A DNA stretch of 64,000 nt from JBGQMW01 sp963769845 (GCA_963769845.1 CAVYNL010000015.1:1-64000); one strand, 5' to 3'. Numbered from the stretch's first letter, positions 17,070 to 26,766 are shown. The notes: generated by a model from the letters alone, not told the origin. Program-made: numbers and translations.

Positions 17070-17599
17070 GTGGAAAAGACTATTTGGGAAAAGTTCGTGG
17101 AGAACGAACACTCCTAGAAAGAATAATGGGTTATGTTCCAGGATACCGAGGATACAAAGAGAAAGAGTTGAGACGGGAAAGCGACCGGCTCGTAAGGACG
17201 GATGCCGTGAACAGGCTTAAAGCCGCCAAGACCGCGATCAGGCGAACCTTCGCAAACCCCGCAGTCGTCCAGAACCTTTCGGGCGAAGACTCGTACAGGT
17301 TTGACGCGCTCACATCTCGCCTTGACAGGGTAACCCAACGTATAGACCGTGCCGTCGCAGGCTACGCGGGAATGTTCGACGCTGTGAAGGTCAAAGAGGA
17401 CAAGCTTGACACAGTTATCCAGCATGACCTGAGCCTCATAGAGAAGGCCGACGCCATAAAAACAGACTGCGAGAACACAGCCAAGATGCAGCCAGGCAAC
17501 CCAGACTGGGGAACAGGCATGGACAACCTTATCAGCAAAGTTGAGGAACTCGACGCTCTCATCGACGAAAGAACCGAGATTCTACGAGGTTTAGGCTGA
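17066..17599 (+). CDS. Coiled-coil protein of the SPFH operon
   Basis: A 177-residue, nearly all-helical protein rich in charged residues, with no Cys and no hydrophobic helix. A basic amphipathic N-terminus (YLGKVRGERTLLERIMGYVPGYRGYKEKELRRESDRLVR) precedes helices with heptad-like spacing (KAAKTAIRRTF, RLDRVTQRIDRAVAG, LISKVEELDALIDERTEIL). Size and helical character recall PspA/ESCRT-III proteins, which bind membranes through an N-terminal amphipathic helix, but I see no clear PspA sequence match. It overlaps both neighbours by 1-4 bases. I infer a structural role in the operon's complex. Confidence 0.75.
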   Translation: MSGKDYLGKVRGERTLLERIMGYVPGYRGYKEKELRRESDRLVRTDAVNRLKAAKTAIRRTFANPAVVQNLSGEDSYRFDALTSRLDRVTQRIDRAVAGYAGMFDAVKVKEDKLDTVIQHDLSLIEKADAIKTDCENTAKMQPGNPDWGTGMDNLISKVEELDALIDERTEILRGLG

Positions 17600-18849
17600 T
17601 GGTTTCAGCTCGCTATCGCCAGATAGGAGTGAGAATGGAAGCTTTCCAACAAGCGATCCCAAAGTACGCCAGTCAGATCGGCTGGAACGTCAAGAAAGCA
17701 ATACCTGGCCAGAACAGCTTCATGCTTGAGCTGAAGAAAGGCATTTTCGACAAAGCAGCAATCAAAGCGCGAGGCAATCCTGACGACGTTTACGTTGAGG
17801 TCGAAGGGCCACAAGCCCTCATGGACATTGCAGAGCAAGCCTTAGCAGAATCGTGCAACAACCCTGGCGCAATCGTCGGATGGAAAGAACAGGCAAGACA
17901 GCAAGCGATGGAGTTCGCCAAAGGCTTCGCTGGAGTAATCCAAACGGGTGTGCCACCTGGAACGGTTCCACCGCCACCAGCGCAAGCCCCAACGCCCAAG
18001 CCTGCGGCGCCGAAGCTAGAAGCTTGTCTACACTGCAGTGCACCATTGACATACGATCCTGAAGAAGTGCTGGTCGTGTGCAAGTACTGCGGGTTCATAA
18101 ACAACACTACAGGTGGACAGCCGCCGAGGTACAGCATGCTTCCCATAGTCATGGGCGGAGCTCAAGCCTTGGAAGCGGCGAAAGACCATGTTGCAAAAGG
18201 TCTCCTCGTGACTCGGGGCATGGCAGAGCGTGCAGAATGGGGTCAGATTGTGCTCAGATACGTTCCCAACTGGGCTGTGACAGTGCAGTTGGACGGAGAC
18301 ATCGAAGGCAAGAAAGCCCTCGTCAAGACTAAAGACGCCAAGGGACAGGTGGCCCAGGAAGTGGCCATGCAAGCGTTAGGAGGAGCGTTGGGAAGCATAT
18401 TCGGAGGAGGAGGAAGAGGCGCTGGAAGAGCTATGACAGACAGGACTGAGCGCATGTCTGTGAGCGAAGCAATGGATGTTCCCATCGTTGCTCGCAAGGC
18501 AGCGGAGTATCAGCCTGACCCGGGCGCGTACAAGATCCCATTGGAAAAGAAGGAACCGTTCAAGAAGACTGGTGAGGAAACCCTTAACGTTGAGATAGGA
18601 GCCCAAGAAGCCTCAGAAAGGGCGAAGGGCTTGGCCTTGCAGGACTTGCGAGCACGGTACACGTTTGTTTCACGGTTCAGCGTCATGGCAAACCCAATAG
18701 GGGAGCCTGAACTTATCTATATGCCATGGTGGTTCATCGAATACAAGATGGGAGGAAACTCGTACTCTATGATAGTTGACGCGTGTAACGGAAGCGTTGT
18801 CGCAGGACAGAGACCTTGGCTTCCTAAAGGAGTCATCAAAAGGAGGTGA
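17599..18849 (+). CDS. Zinc-ribbon protein with extra N-terminal domain (paralogue B)
   Basis: A 416-residue protein in three parts. Residues 1-110 form an alpha/beta domain (VEVEGPQALMDIAEQAL). A Pro/Ala-rich linker (GTVPPPPAQAPTPKPAAPK) leads to a zinc ribbon (CLHCSAPLTYDPEEV then CKYCGF). The last 230 residues are the domain shared with the 247-residue paralogue (IVARKAAEYQPDPGAYKIP, MPWWFIEYKMGGNSYSMIV), here interrupted by a glycine-rich insertion (GGALGSIFGGGGRGAG) that could sit in a membrane. Translationally coupled to the coiled-coil gene and followed after 6 bases by the SPFH gene. Confidence 0.8.
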   Translation: MVSARYRQIGVRMEAFQQAIPKYASQIGWNVKKAIPGQNSFMLELKKGIFDKAAIKARGNPDDVYVEVEGPQALMDIAEQALAESCNNPGAIVGWKEQARQQAMEFAKGFAGVIQTGVPPGTVPPPPAQAPTPKPAAPKLEACLHCSAPLTYDPEEVLVVCKYCGFINNTTGGQPPRYSMLPIVMGGAQALEAAKDHVAKGLLVTRGMAERAEWGQIVLRYVPNWAVTVQLDGDIEGKKALVKTKDAKGQVAQEVAMQALGGALGSIFGGGGRGAGRAMTDRTERMSVSEAMDVPIVARKAAEYQPDPGAYKIPLEKKEPFKKTGEETLNVEIGAQEASERAKGLALQDLRARYTFVSRFSVMANPIGEPELIYMPWWFIEYKMGGNSYSMIVDACNGSVVAGQRPWLPKGVIKRR

Positions 18850-18855
18850 AAGTGA

Positions 18856-19896
18856 ATGCCAAAAGTAATCGAATGGGTTGGAGCAAGAGAAGGAGACATA
18901 GTCTGGAAGTACCCAGTTGACGAGATTGGCTGGGGAGACAACCTCATCGTCCACGAATACGAGGCAGCCGTCTTCTTCAGGGACGGAAAAGCATACGACG
19001 TTTTCAGAGCAGGACGTCATGTGCTTTCAACAGCAAACCTGCCACTGCTGACAAAAGTGTTCTCGAAACTCGCAGGGTTCGACAAGGTACCCTTCAGGTC
19101 CACACTAGTGTTCGTCTCGTTGAAACAGTTCCAGGGCAAATTCGGAGCACAAGGACAAACAAAAGAGCTTGCACCCCTCAAATTCTTCGGAGGCTTCTGG
19201 TTCAGAGTCGAAGAACCTAACCTCTTCGTCAACGAAGTCGTAGGCGGACAAGGAGGCTTCAGCACAGACAGCCTGCAGGATTTCCTCAGAGGCTACTTCA
19301 ACGAAAGACTGATCGACACGCTCAGCCAGTACTCGCTGCAGGACGTGTACGGCAAGCTGGACGAAACAAGCATGCTCTCGAAGAACGTGCTGTTCGACGC
19401 CTTCCACAGAATCGGCTTGGAACTCATCGAGGTCAAATTCGAAGGACTCGACACCACACCAGAATGGAGAGACCGCCTGTTCTACATCAAAACCGGCGTA
19501 GGCGCATCAGACGTCCTCAGAATGGAAACCATCCAAAAATCAACCGAAAGCCTCTCCAAGAGCCAGGGAGGAGCCGCAATCGGAGCCGGCGCCGTCATAC
19601 TTCCACAAATACTGCAGCAGCCACAGGCCCAAGCACAGCCGATGGTCATATGCCCCAAATGTGGATTCCAGAACCCCCAGACAGCAAAGTTCTGCAACAG
19701 CTGCGGCGCACCGATGCAGGCACCGGCACAGGGCACGATAACCTGTCCAAAGTGCGGAAGCTCAAACGTAGCGGGCGCCAAATTCTGCGTGAGCTGCGGA
19801 ACCACACTGCAAGCAACGATCAAGTGTCCAAAATGCGGAACAGAAGCACCAGCCGGAACCAAATTCTGCCCCAACTGCGGAGCAAAAATGAAGTAA
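18856..19896 (+). CDS. YdjI-like SPFH-domain protein with three zinc ribbons
   Basis: A 346-residue protein. Residues 1-225 match the SPFH/virion-core-like family (YdjI): IVWKYPVDEIGWGDNLIVHEYEAAVF, then a beta-rich SPFH core and helices. An Ala/Gln linker leads to three consecutive double-CxxC zinc ribbons (CPKCGFQNPQTAKFCNSCG, CPKCGSSNVAGAKFCVSCG, CPKCGTEAPAGTKFCPNCG). In Bacillus subtilis, YdjI recruits PspA to stressed membrane. The start has a near-perfect ribosome-binding site (AAAGGAGGTGAAAG at about 18839-18852). It is the last gene of the operon and points to a membrane-organising system. SPFH assignment is confident; the function is inferred. Confidence 0.85.
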   Translation: MPKVIEWVGAREGDIVWKYPVDEIGWGDNLIVHEYEAAVFFRDGKAYDVFRAGRHVLSTANLPLLTKVFSKLAGFDKVPFRSTLVFVSLKQFQGKFGAQGQTKELAPLKFFGGFWFRVEEPNLFVNEVVGGQGGFSTDSLQDFLRGYFNERLIDTLSQYSLQDVYGKLDETSMLSKNVLFDAFHRIGLELIEVKFEGLDTTPEWRDRLFYIKTGVGASDVLRMETIQKSTESLSKSQGGAAIGAGAVILPQILQQPQAQAQPMVICPKCGFQNPQTAKFCNSCGAPMQAPAQGTITCPKCGSSNVAGAKFCVSCGTTLQATIKCPKCGTEAPAGTKFCPNCGAKMK

Positions 19897-20018
19897 ACAT
19901 CCCCAATTTTCCCGTGTTTGGCGAGAGCTGTTCTCCAGCGTGGAAAGAATAGCTCCCCACAGTTTCTGTAACATTTTTATTCGCATCAGCGTTATGCATA
20001 GCGAGAAGTAGACCCTTC

Positions 20019-21627
20019 ATGAGCGAGGAAACAATCGGTCACGGCACATGGTACGACAAGACGGCCCAGAAGATCATCAGCCGAGAGCAGAAGCTGGGCA
20101 GAAGCCTGAAACTCGTGAGAACAGAGATGGGCATAGCCGCTTCAGGCTTTCCCCACATAGGCAACCTCAGCGACGCTGCAAGGTCGTTCGCCGTGACCCT
20201 GGCCCTACGAGAACAGGGCGTAGCCTCGGAGCTTATCGCTTTTGCCGACGACAAAGACGGGCTCAGAAAAGTCCCCGCCGGCCTGCCTGCCTCGCTCGAG
20301 AAGCATCTGGGCCAACCGGTTACGGACATTCCGGACCTTTACGGGTGCCACAAGAGCTACGGCGAGCACATGGCTCTTCTGCTCAGGGACGCGCTCGACA
20401 GGTGCGGACTGGAGTACAAGTTCATATCGGGTGCAGAAGTCTACCGCAAAGGCCTGTTCAACGAAGAAATCAAGACCATACTCCTGAACGCCAAGAGAAT
20501 CGGCGAAATCATGAAGGAAGAGGTCGGACAGGAAAAGTTTCTCGAAGCCTTGCCCTACTTTGCTGTTTGTGAAAACTGCGGCCGAATCTACACGACAAAA
20601 GCTTATGAATTCTCTGCCAAAAGAAAACAAGGTTCTTTACAAATGCGAAGGCATGGAGGTCAAGGGTCGATGGCTTGAGGGCTGCGGCCACCAGGGCGAG
20701 GTCGACTACAGAAAAGGCGATGGCAAGCTGAGCTGGAAGGGCGAGTTTGCCGTTCGCTGGAAGGCCTTGGATATTCGTTTCGAGGCTTTCGGCAAGGAAG
20801 TGGCCGACTCGGTGCGCGTGAACGACCGCATATGTCGAGAGATACTCGAATGGGAACCCCCGCTTCACGCGAAATACGAGCTGTTTCTGGACAAGAGCGG
20901 CAAACGCATGTCGAAGAGCGCTGGCGTCGTGTTCACGCCCCAGACCTGGTTCACGTACGGTTCTCCCCAGTCGCTCATGCTACTCATGCTTAAGAGGTTC
21001 GTTGGCACACGCGCATTGGACGTGATGGATATTCCGATCTACATGGATGAGCTTGGCCATCTGGAGGACGTGTACTTCGGAAAAAAGCAGGCAAAGAACG
21101 AGCGCGAATTGGAAAAACTCCGAGGCCTCTATGCTTACTGCTTCGCGATGAAGCCTCCCTTGGGACCCCGCGTGCACGTGCCCTACAACTTGCTGACTTA
21201 CTTGACAAAAGTGGCACCAAAAGGCTCCGAAGAACAGTACATTACTGAGAAGCTTCAAGCCTCGGGCTACCTGAAGCAAGGACAAGCCTTGGACGAAAGC
21301 CTCAGGAAGAGAGTCGAATACGCGTTTAACTGGAACAGAGACTTCGAGGAGATCAAAGAAACAGCCGTAACCCTTACGGAGAAGGAGAAGGAGGCAATGA
21401 CCGAAATCCTCGACACACTGAAGGTTGAGAACGAGGCTGACAAGATCCAGAACGCAGTGTTCAACACCGCCAAAAAACGCAACCTGCCGCCCGCTCAAGT
21501 TTTCAAGGCAATATATACGATTCTCATAGGCGCCCCGCAAGGCCCCAGATTGGGCCCATACATACTTGCCATGGGAAAACAAAACGTCATAGAAGCGCTA
21601 GAACGCGCAACCAAAAACAAACAATAG
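20019..21627 (+). CDS. lysS: Lysyl-tRNA synthetase, class I (one frameshift)
   Basis: Charges tRNA-Lys. The class I form is usual in archaea. The first piece (from ATG 20019) has the HIGH-type motif (GFPHIGNLSD) and a zinc-site CENCGRIY. The second (to 21627) has the partner Cys region (YKCEG) and the KMSKS loop (KRMSKSAGVVF), then the anticodon-binding C-terminus. The two halves are joined by removing one T near 20611-20614 (gaattctctgcc where GAA TTC CTG CCA fits). About 535 residues when repaired, the normal length. As an essential single-copy gene, this break is far more likely to be an error than decay. Confidence 0.92.
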
Positions 21628-21778
21628 CGCAAGCCAAGAAGCGCGCTGCAAAGTACTCCAAAGCCTAGAAAAGCCTTGTATCCTTCGGCGAAGCGTCATT
21701 TGCTGGCTGAACCGCGCAGAAATGTAGAAAGCTTTTATGGCATTTACCCGTACACTATGCCGTCAAGGAAGGACAAGG

Positions 21779-23200
21779 ATGGACAAGGAGATTGCAGATT
21801 ACGCCGTGGACTATGCAAAAGGCAAGAAAGTACAGTACGCCGAGATTCGGGCTAACAGCCAACAGCGAGACACGCTGTCACTGCGGGACGGTAATCTTGA
21901 AGCTTACGGGTCGGCGGTTGACAGTGGCTTCTGCGTGCGAATAATGGCCGACGGCGGAATAGGCTTTGCTTCCACGAACAAGTGGACAAAGGAAGAAGCG
22001 CGAGAAATAGTTGACTTAGCCTATAGATACGCCAGATCTGCCAAACGCAGGGAGAAGCTGGTTTTTGCTGAAGAAAAAGGCGTAAAGACGCGGTGGACTG
22101 TTGACCAGAAAAAAAAGATCGAGAACGTTCCGCCCGAAGACAGGATATCCACTTTCGTTGACGTTCACAAGGCTTTAGCCTCCTGCGGAGTGAAGGTCGC
22201 CGCCACGATGGCTTCGTGCACGGTAGACTTGACAACGAAGATATTTTGTTAACTCTGAAGGTTCACAGATTTCATCCTTCGTTCCGCGGATAGGCGCTTG
22301 CGTTTTCATTTCGGTCGTCGAGCAGGGTAAGACCGAGCAGGCTTCTGAGCAGTTCGGACTACAGCGGAGGATGGGAAGCCTTCGCGCGGCTGGAGCATCC
22401 CTGAAAAGATGGTTCATGATGCCAAGGTTCTCAAGGCTGTCATCACGAAGGCCAAGCCCGTCAAGCCAGGAGACATGGACCTCGTGTGTGGCTCCGAAGT
22501 AGCGGGGATAGCTGCACATGAATCCTGTGGTCACCCTACGGAGGCTGACAGGGTCCTCGGCCGTGAAATGAGTCAAGCGGGCAGGTCCTTCATCTATGAA
22601 GGCGGCCAGTATTGGCTCGGCAAGCGGATCGGCAGCGAGGTCGTGACCATCGTTGACGACCCGACGGTCGAGCACAGTTATGGCTATTACATGTACGATG
22701 ACGAGGGCGTCAAGGCCCGCCGCAAGCACCTGTACAAGAAGGGCGTGATAAGCGAGTTTCTGCACAACCGCGAATCCGCCGCGAAGCTTGGGACGAAGAG
22801 CAACGGGTCGAGCAGGAGCATCAACTACGACCGTGAAGCTATCGTCCGAATGTCCAACACCTTCGTTCTTCCGGGCGAACTGTCAGAAGAAGAACTTGTC
22901 GAAGACGTTAACCACGGCGTATTCATGAAATCCTTCACGGAATGGAACATCGACGACAAACGCTTCAACCAACGCTACGTGGGCAGAGAAGCCTACCTCA
23001 TCGAGAAAGGCGAACTCAAAGGCCCAGTTGCGCGGCCTGTGATCGAGACGACAACGCTCAAGTTCTGGACGGCCGTCGACGCCGTGTCCAAGAAGGTGGA
23101 GTTCGACGCGGCTACGTGTGGTAAGGGCGATCCAATGCAGGGAGTTCCAGTGTACACTGGCGGTCCATGCGTAAGGCTCAGAGGAGTGTACGTGAAATGA
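21779..23200 (+). CDS. tldD: TldD-type metalloprotease subunit (three frameshifts)
   Basis: TldD carries the catalytic zinc site of the TldD/TldE protease, which degrades unfolded peptides and processes some modified peptides. The start at 21779 (MDKEIADYAVDYAKGKKVQYAEIR) is the usual N-terminus. The zinc motif HESCGHPTEAD (H-E-x3-H) lies in the third segment. One-base shifts occur near 22246 (aagatattttgtt), 22355 and 22404 (catccctgaaaag); intermediate frames read VNSEGSQISSFVPRIG and EQASEQFG followed by SGGWEAFARLEHP, all family-like. The TldE gene overlaps its stop (ATGA), and TldE is intact, so the breaks are probably sequencing errors. Confidence 0.88.
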
Positions 23201-24525
23201 AAAACCTGCTCGGTCAGACTGAAGAAATAGTCCAGAAGGCAAAGAAACTCGGAGCAGACGAGGTCGTTGCCAAGACAACTTTCGGCAAGTACCGCCAAGT
23301 TCGCTTCAGCAACAACCAAGTGGACATAACCGTTGCTTGGAACGACTACGTCACCGATGTGGCCCTTGCATGGAAGAAGAGAGTCATTGCCACGCAGATC
23401 CACAATTTCCAAGACACAGACGCGAGCCTAAAGAAACTGCTGAAGCTGGCGAAGGTCACGAAGGAGAACCCCACGTTCGCGGGTTTCGCGAAAGGTAAGT
23501 TCCACTACGCAAAAAGCAAAGCAGACAGGAAGCTCGCAGACTTGGAAAAGCCTTCAGACTACGTTCTTGAAGCAATAGGCGCGGCTGAGAAGGAAGCGGG
23601 CGCCAACATCAAGTGCGGAGGCATACTCTTCACAAAATATGAAGACGTCTACCTCGCCTCCTCAGAGGGACCCGTCGGCGTCGACAGCAGGTCGGCCGTA
23701 GAACTTTCGATAAGGGCCTTCGCGGAACGCGAGGCCTCGGGTCACGGCGTGGAGTGCAGCTCGACATTGAAGAATTTCAGACCTGCCAGCGCAGGAGCCA
23801 TAGCGGGCCGCATAGCCAAGCTCGCTAGGAACCCCAAGGCAGGCGAGGAAGGCGTTTACGACGTCATATTCGGCCCGCTTATTCTGGGTTCCCTACTCGG
23901 GTATGTGTGGGGCAGCATGGCCTCGGCCTACAATGTTCTGGTTCAGCAGTCCGTGTTCGTTGGCAAGCTGGGCAAGAAGGTCGCGCCCGAGATCGTTACG
24001 CTCAGGGATAACCCCGCCGCGTACTCAGTGTCGAACAGGGTCTATGACGATGAAGGCGTTCCGACAAGGGAAAACGTGGTCATCGACCATGGCACCCTGA
24101 AAACGTACCTGCACAACACGTCGACCGCCAAGATCTTCAAAACGAAAACAACGGGCAACGCGGGCATAGTCGCCCCGAACCCGTGGAACATCGAAATGGA
24201 CGCTGGAGACATGAGCAAAGAAGAACTCTTCAAAGAAGTCAAGAGTGGGCTCTACTTGACCAACACGTGGTACACGCGCTTCCAGAATTATGCAAAAGGC
24301 GACTTCTCAACGATTCCCAGAGATGGTATCTTCAAGGTCGAGAATGGCGAAATCAAGAAGTCGCTGAAAGACCTGCGTGTAAGCGACAACGTGCTCGCCA
24401 TGCTGGGCAACATAGCAGCAATCTCGAAGGAAAGGCAGCACGTGCACTGGTGGATAGAAGCAGACCCGCCGTCACTGGCACCATACGTCCTAATCAAGAA
24501 CGTGCACATGACAAAGTCAAAATAG
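23197..24525 (+). CDS. tldE: TldE/PmbA-type protease subunit
   Basis: The non-catalytic partner of TldD. The 442-residue protein starts at ATG 23197, overlapping the tldD stop (ATGA), and shows the family course: EEIVQKAKKLGADEVVA at the start, VYDVIFGPLILGSLLGYVWGSM, a glycine-rich end of the barrel and ISKERQHVHWWIEADPPSLAPY. The HExxxH motif is absent, as expected for TldE. The heterodimer forms a barrel that encloses the active site. Frame intact throughout. Confidence 0.9.
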   Translation: MKNLLGQTEEIVQKAKKLGADEVVAKTTFGKYRQVRFSNNQVDITVAWNDYVTDVALAWKKRVIATQIHNFQDTDASLKKLLKLAKVTKENPTFAGFAKGKFHYAKSKADRKLADLEKPSDYVLEAIGAAEKEAGANIKCGGILFTKYEDVYLASSEGPVGVDSRSAVELSIRAFAEREASGHGVECSSTLKNFRPASAGAIAGRIAKLARNPKAGEEGVYDVIFGPLILGSLLGYVWGSMASAYNVLVQQSVFVGKLGKKVAPEIVTLRDNPAAYSVSNRVYDDEGVPTRENVVIDHGTLKTYLHNTSTAKIFKTKTTGNAGIVAPNPWNIEMDAGDMSKEELFKEVKSGLYLTNTWYTRFQNYAKGDFSTIPRDGIFKVENGEIKKSLKDLRVSDNVLAMLGNIAAISKERQHVHWWIEADPPSLAPYVLIKNVHMTKSK

Positions 24526-24911
24526 TCCGTTACTTGCTTCCCGAGAGTTGTGTCTAGGTAGTCATTTAGGGAGCTTTTTCCATGAAAGTGGCTCGTTTGC
24601 GTTAACAGAAAAAAAGCTAAGGAACGTGTCTTCTGCTTGTCGACCTTCACGATGCGCGTAGCAGTGGCAGAGATTGGTGCGTTTTCAGCTTCAAGTGGTC
24701 GTGGGGGTTTCTTTCTTTGAGTTTCCTGCTTCATCATTGCCCATCCTGCAAGTATTATGCCGATGAGACCGATGACTCCGATGCCGCCGTAGAAATACCA
24801 TTTGTTGCTGTCATCTCCGTAGAAGTTGTAGACACCGAAATGTTGCATGATTCCTAGTATCAGAGCAATGATGATGAGCAATGCGCCCAATGCTGCAACA
24901 GCCATCTTCAA
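24288..24911 (-). CDS. Two-helix membrane protein, 3' end uncertain
   Basis: The N-terminal 75 residues are convincing: helix one (AVAALGALLIIIALILGIM), a tyrosine-rich loop (GVYNFYGDDSNKWYFYGG) and helix two (IGVIGLIGIILAGWAMM), then a basic tail. Beyond about residue 128 the open frame runs antisense through the last 238 bases of tldE and loses protein-like character, so the true gene probably ends near 24526-24600 and a frame error may hide its stop. No family recognised. Confidence 0.5.
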   Translation of the reverse strand: MKMAVAALGALLIIIALILGIMQHFGVYNFYGDDSNKWYFYGGIGVIGLIGIILAGWAMMKQETQRKKPPRPLEAENAPISATATRIVKVDKQKTRSLAFFLLTQTSHFHGKSSLNDYLDTTLGKQVTDYFDFVMCTFLIRTYGASDGGSASIHQCTCCLSFEIAAMLPSMASTLSLTRRSFSDFLISPFSTLKIPSLGIVEKSPFA

Positions 24912-25216
24912 ACTTTCGACTCTCCTGACGTTGTTTCTTATTCCAAGTGCTATTTAAGCTCTTGTCCCCTGACCATCCTCAGTTTAAACTTGTGATTCAA
25001 CCCTTTCATGTGACGCTGCGGCTGGAACAAGGCACAGCAAGATGGCACTATGGCATGTCCCTTTTCTTTTTTTGAGCCAAAACACGACGTAGCCTGTATC
25101 AGAGCGCCCGCAAGAAATGAAGCCTGCTTTGAGAACGGTCACAGTTGTGGATACGTGCAGACTCTTCGTGAGGGCCTTTGACAGAAGCCTTAAAAGCTAA
25201 TTGTCGATATGCTTCA
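24912..25216. other. Intergenic stretch without recognised gene
   Basis: Between the divergent membrane-protein and cyclophilin genes. I see no ORF with protein-like composition, no RNA fold and no GCGCGCGC palindrome here. The last part (CCTTAAAAGCTAA, about 25187-25200) may be the promoter of the cyclophilin gene. Confidence 0.3.
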
Positions 25217-25225
25217 ATGGTCAGA

Positions 25226-25949
25226 ATGAAAAAAAACAGTTGTCGCCGGCTTGCTTTTGTTGCTGGCAGGCTTATCATGTTTCGCGGTAGGCTCAGGCGC
25301 CAGCCGGAGTATCATTCCAAGCGTTTCGGCGTCTTCTCTGTCCGTCAAGAGCACCGATGCAGTGTCTTCGAATTTCAATTACACTGTGACTCTTACCACA
25401 AGCAAGGGCACGATCGTAATCGGGTTGTTTGATGACATGCCGATCACGACTGGCAACTTCAAGAATCTGACTCAGCTTGGAGTATACGATGGGACCATTT
25501 TTCACAGGGTGGTTCATAATTTTGTCATTCAAGGAGGAGACGCCAGCGGGAAGGGGATTGTCGTGCCTACGATCCATGATGAGCTTCCGAACAAACACAG
25601 CAACGTGAGAGGTTCTGTTGCGATGGCGAAGACGAGTTTGCCGAATTCTGCCACGAGTCAGTTTTACATCAACCTTGTGGACAACACAGGCGCACCCGCG
25701 TACTTGGACAGCAACTATTCTGTTTTCGGCCAGGTGGTCCAAGGAATGGACGTGGTTGACAGCATCGGCAGCGTGCAGACGGACACCAATGATCGTCCAC
25801 TGCAAGACGTGACGGTCCAAACCGCACGGCTTCAAGCGGTTCCCGAGTATGCCGTCTGGGTCTTTCTGGTGGTCTTCATGACAGCAGCACTGTTCGCAGT
25901 GATGATTCACAAGAAGACCCGGGGAAGAGACCCCTCCACTTTCGCTTAA
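25226..25949 (+). CDS. Secreted, membrane-anchored cyclophilin-type peptidyl-prolyl isomerase
   Basis: Catalyses proline cis-trans isomerisation outside the cell. The mature domain is a compact cyclophilin: LTTSKGTIVIGLFDDMPITTGNF, then FHRVVHNFVIQGGD with the catalytic Arg, MAKTSLPNSATSQFYINL and VFGQVVQGMDVVD. It ends in a transmembrane helix (AVWVFLVVFMTAALFAVMI) with a basic tail. The uninterrupted frame begins at a TTG (25251), but the real start is probably ATG 25226, giving MKKTVVAGLLLLLAGLSC as signal peptide if one A is removed from the eight-A run at 25229-25236. Archaeal-type single-domain cyclophilins are usually cytosolic, so this anchored form is notable. Confidence 0.88.
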
Positions 25950-26606
25950 GCAGTCTTACACGATTAGACTCTGACAGAACTAAGCTGACGATCAGGATTT
26001 CGATGTGTCGAACAGATCAGACCATCGTTTTGCCTGCTCGTCCTGCTCATTTACAGTTCTGCTATGAGAGGTTCTGAATACCCTCTGCCGAGTTGGCGAG
26101 CCTTTCCTGTGTTTTTTTTGGGTAAGGCATTGTACTTCAGACGGAATGGCTGGAGAAGTCGATGATGGATTCCGAGCGCGCGCGCTTTTTGCGGCTTGCG
26201 CAAAGACACATGTCCACATCGCCGACGTTGAAACCTTCTCTAGACAACTTCAAGGATGCATTCTGCTGGTATGCGAGTAGATTTAGAAACTACCTCTGTA
26301 TATTACGGCGCGCGCGTTTCGAGTTGGACTTTGATGGTTACCATTGGAAAGCAGTTTATGCGAAGGCCGACTTGCTTGAAGAAAAATCATTAGGGAGGGG
26401 GCCCTCCGACCGTCTCTCTGTCTTTGCGTATGCCCGTTGAGGTGCCAAAGCCATGAGCCTATTCACTTCTGACAAGATCAACATTCTGCAAGAGCCGAGA
26501 TGGCTTCAACCCCTCTCAGACCAGCCTGGCGGAAAGCTGTTTAAGAAGAAAAGGCTGTTATATTCCTCACCGGCTTCAGGCCTAGTTGGCCTGTAGTTTG
26601 GCGTAG
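25950..26606. other. Gene-poor stretch with two GCGCGCGC palindromes
   Basis: No supported gene in 650 bases. Two GC-alternating palindromes occur (near 26174-26185, GAGCGCGCGCGCTTTTTGC, and 26308-26317). Small ORFs on both strands (25992-26219 minus, 26162-26440 plus) overlap each other and lack recognisable features. A third palindrome (GTGCGCGCGCTC, about 26709) lies beyond the tRNA. This may be the debris of an insertion beside the tRNA gene. Confidence 0.4.
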
Positions 26607-26685
26607 GGGCCCGTAGTCTAGGCTGGATTAGGATGCTGGCCTGCGAAGCCGGAGATCCAGGGTTCAAATCCCTGCGGGCCCGCCA
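26607..26685 (+). tRNA. tRNA-Arg (anticodon GCG)
   Basis: Cloverleaf: acceptor GGGCCCG pairs with CGGGCCC; anticodon arm CTGGC-CTGCGAA-GCCGG with anticodon GCG; T arm CAGGG-TTCAAAT-CCCTG; discriminator G and encoded CCA (26683-26685). No intron. It reads CGC/CGU codons. Gene-poor DNA with GC palindromes flanks it on both sides. Confidence 0.9.
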
Positions 26686-26766
26686 AATACATCACGCAAG
26701 TTTCATCAGTGCGCGCGCTCAAGACTGCACACACTGAGGAAAAAACCAGAATCTAGGAGGAACGCT

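Noticed and set aside
24288..24525. C-terminal part of the minus-strand membrane ORF overlapping tldE
   Set aside because: The overlap of 238 bases with a well-conserved gene and the loss of protein character suggest the real gene stops earlier.
26162..26440. Plus-strand 92-residue ORF in the gene-poor region
   Set aside because: No recognisable features, mixed composition, two GC palindromes inside, and overlap with another ORF on the other strand.
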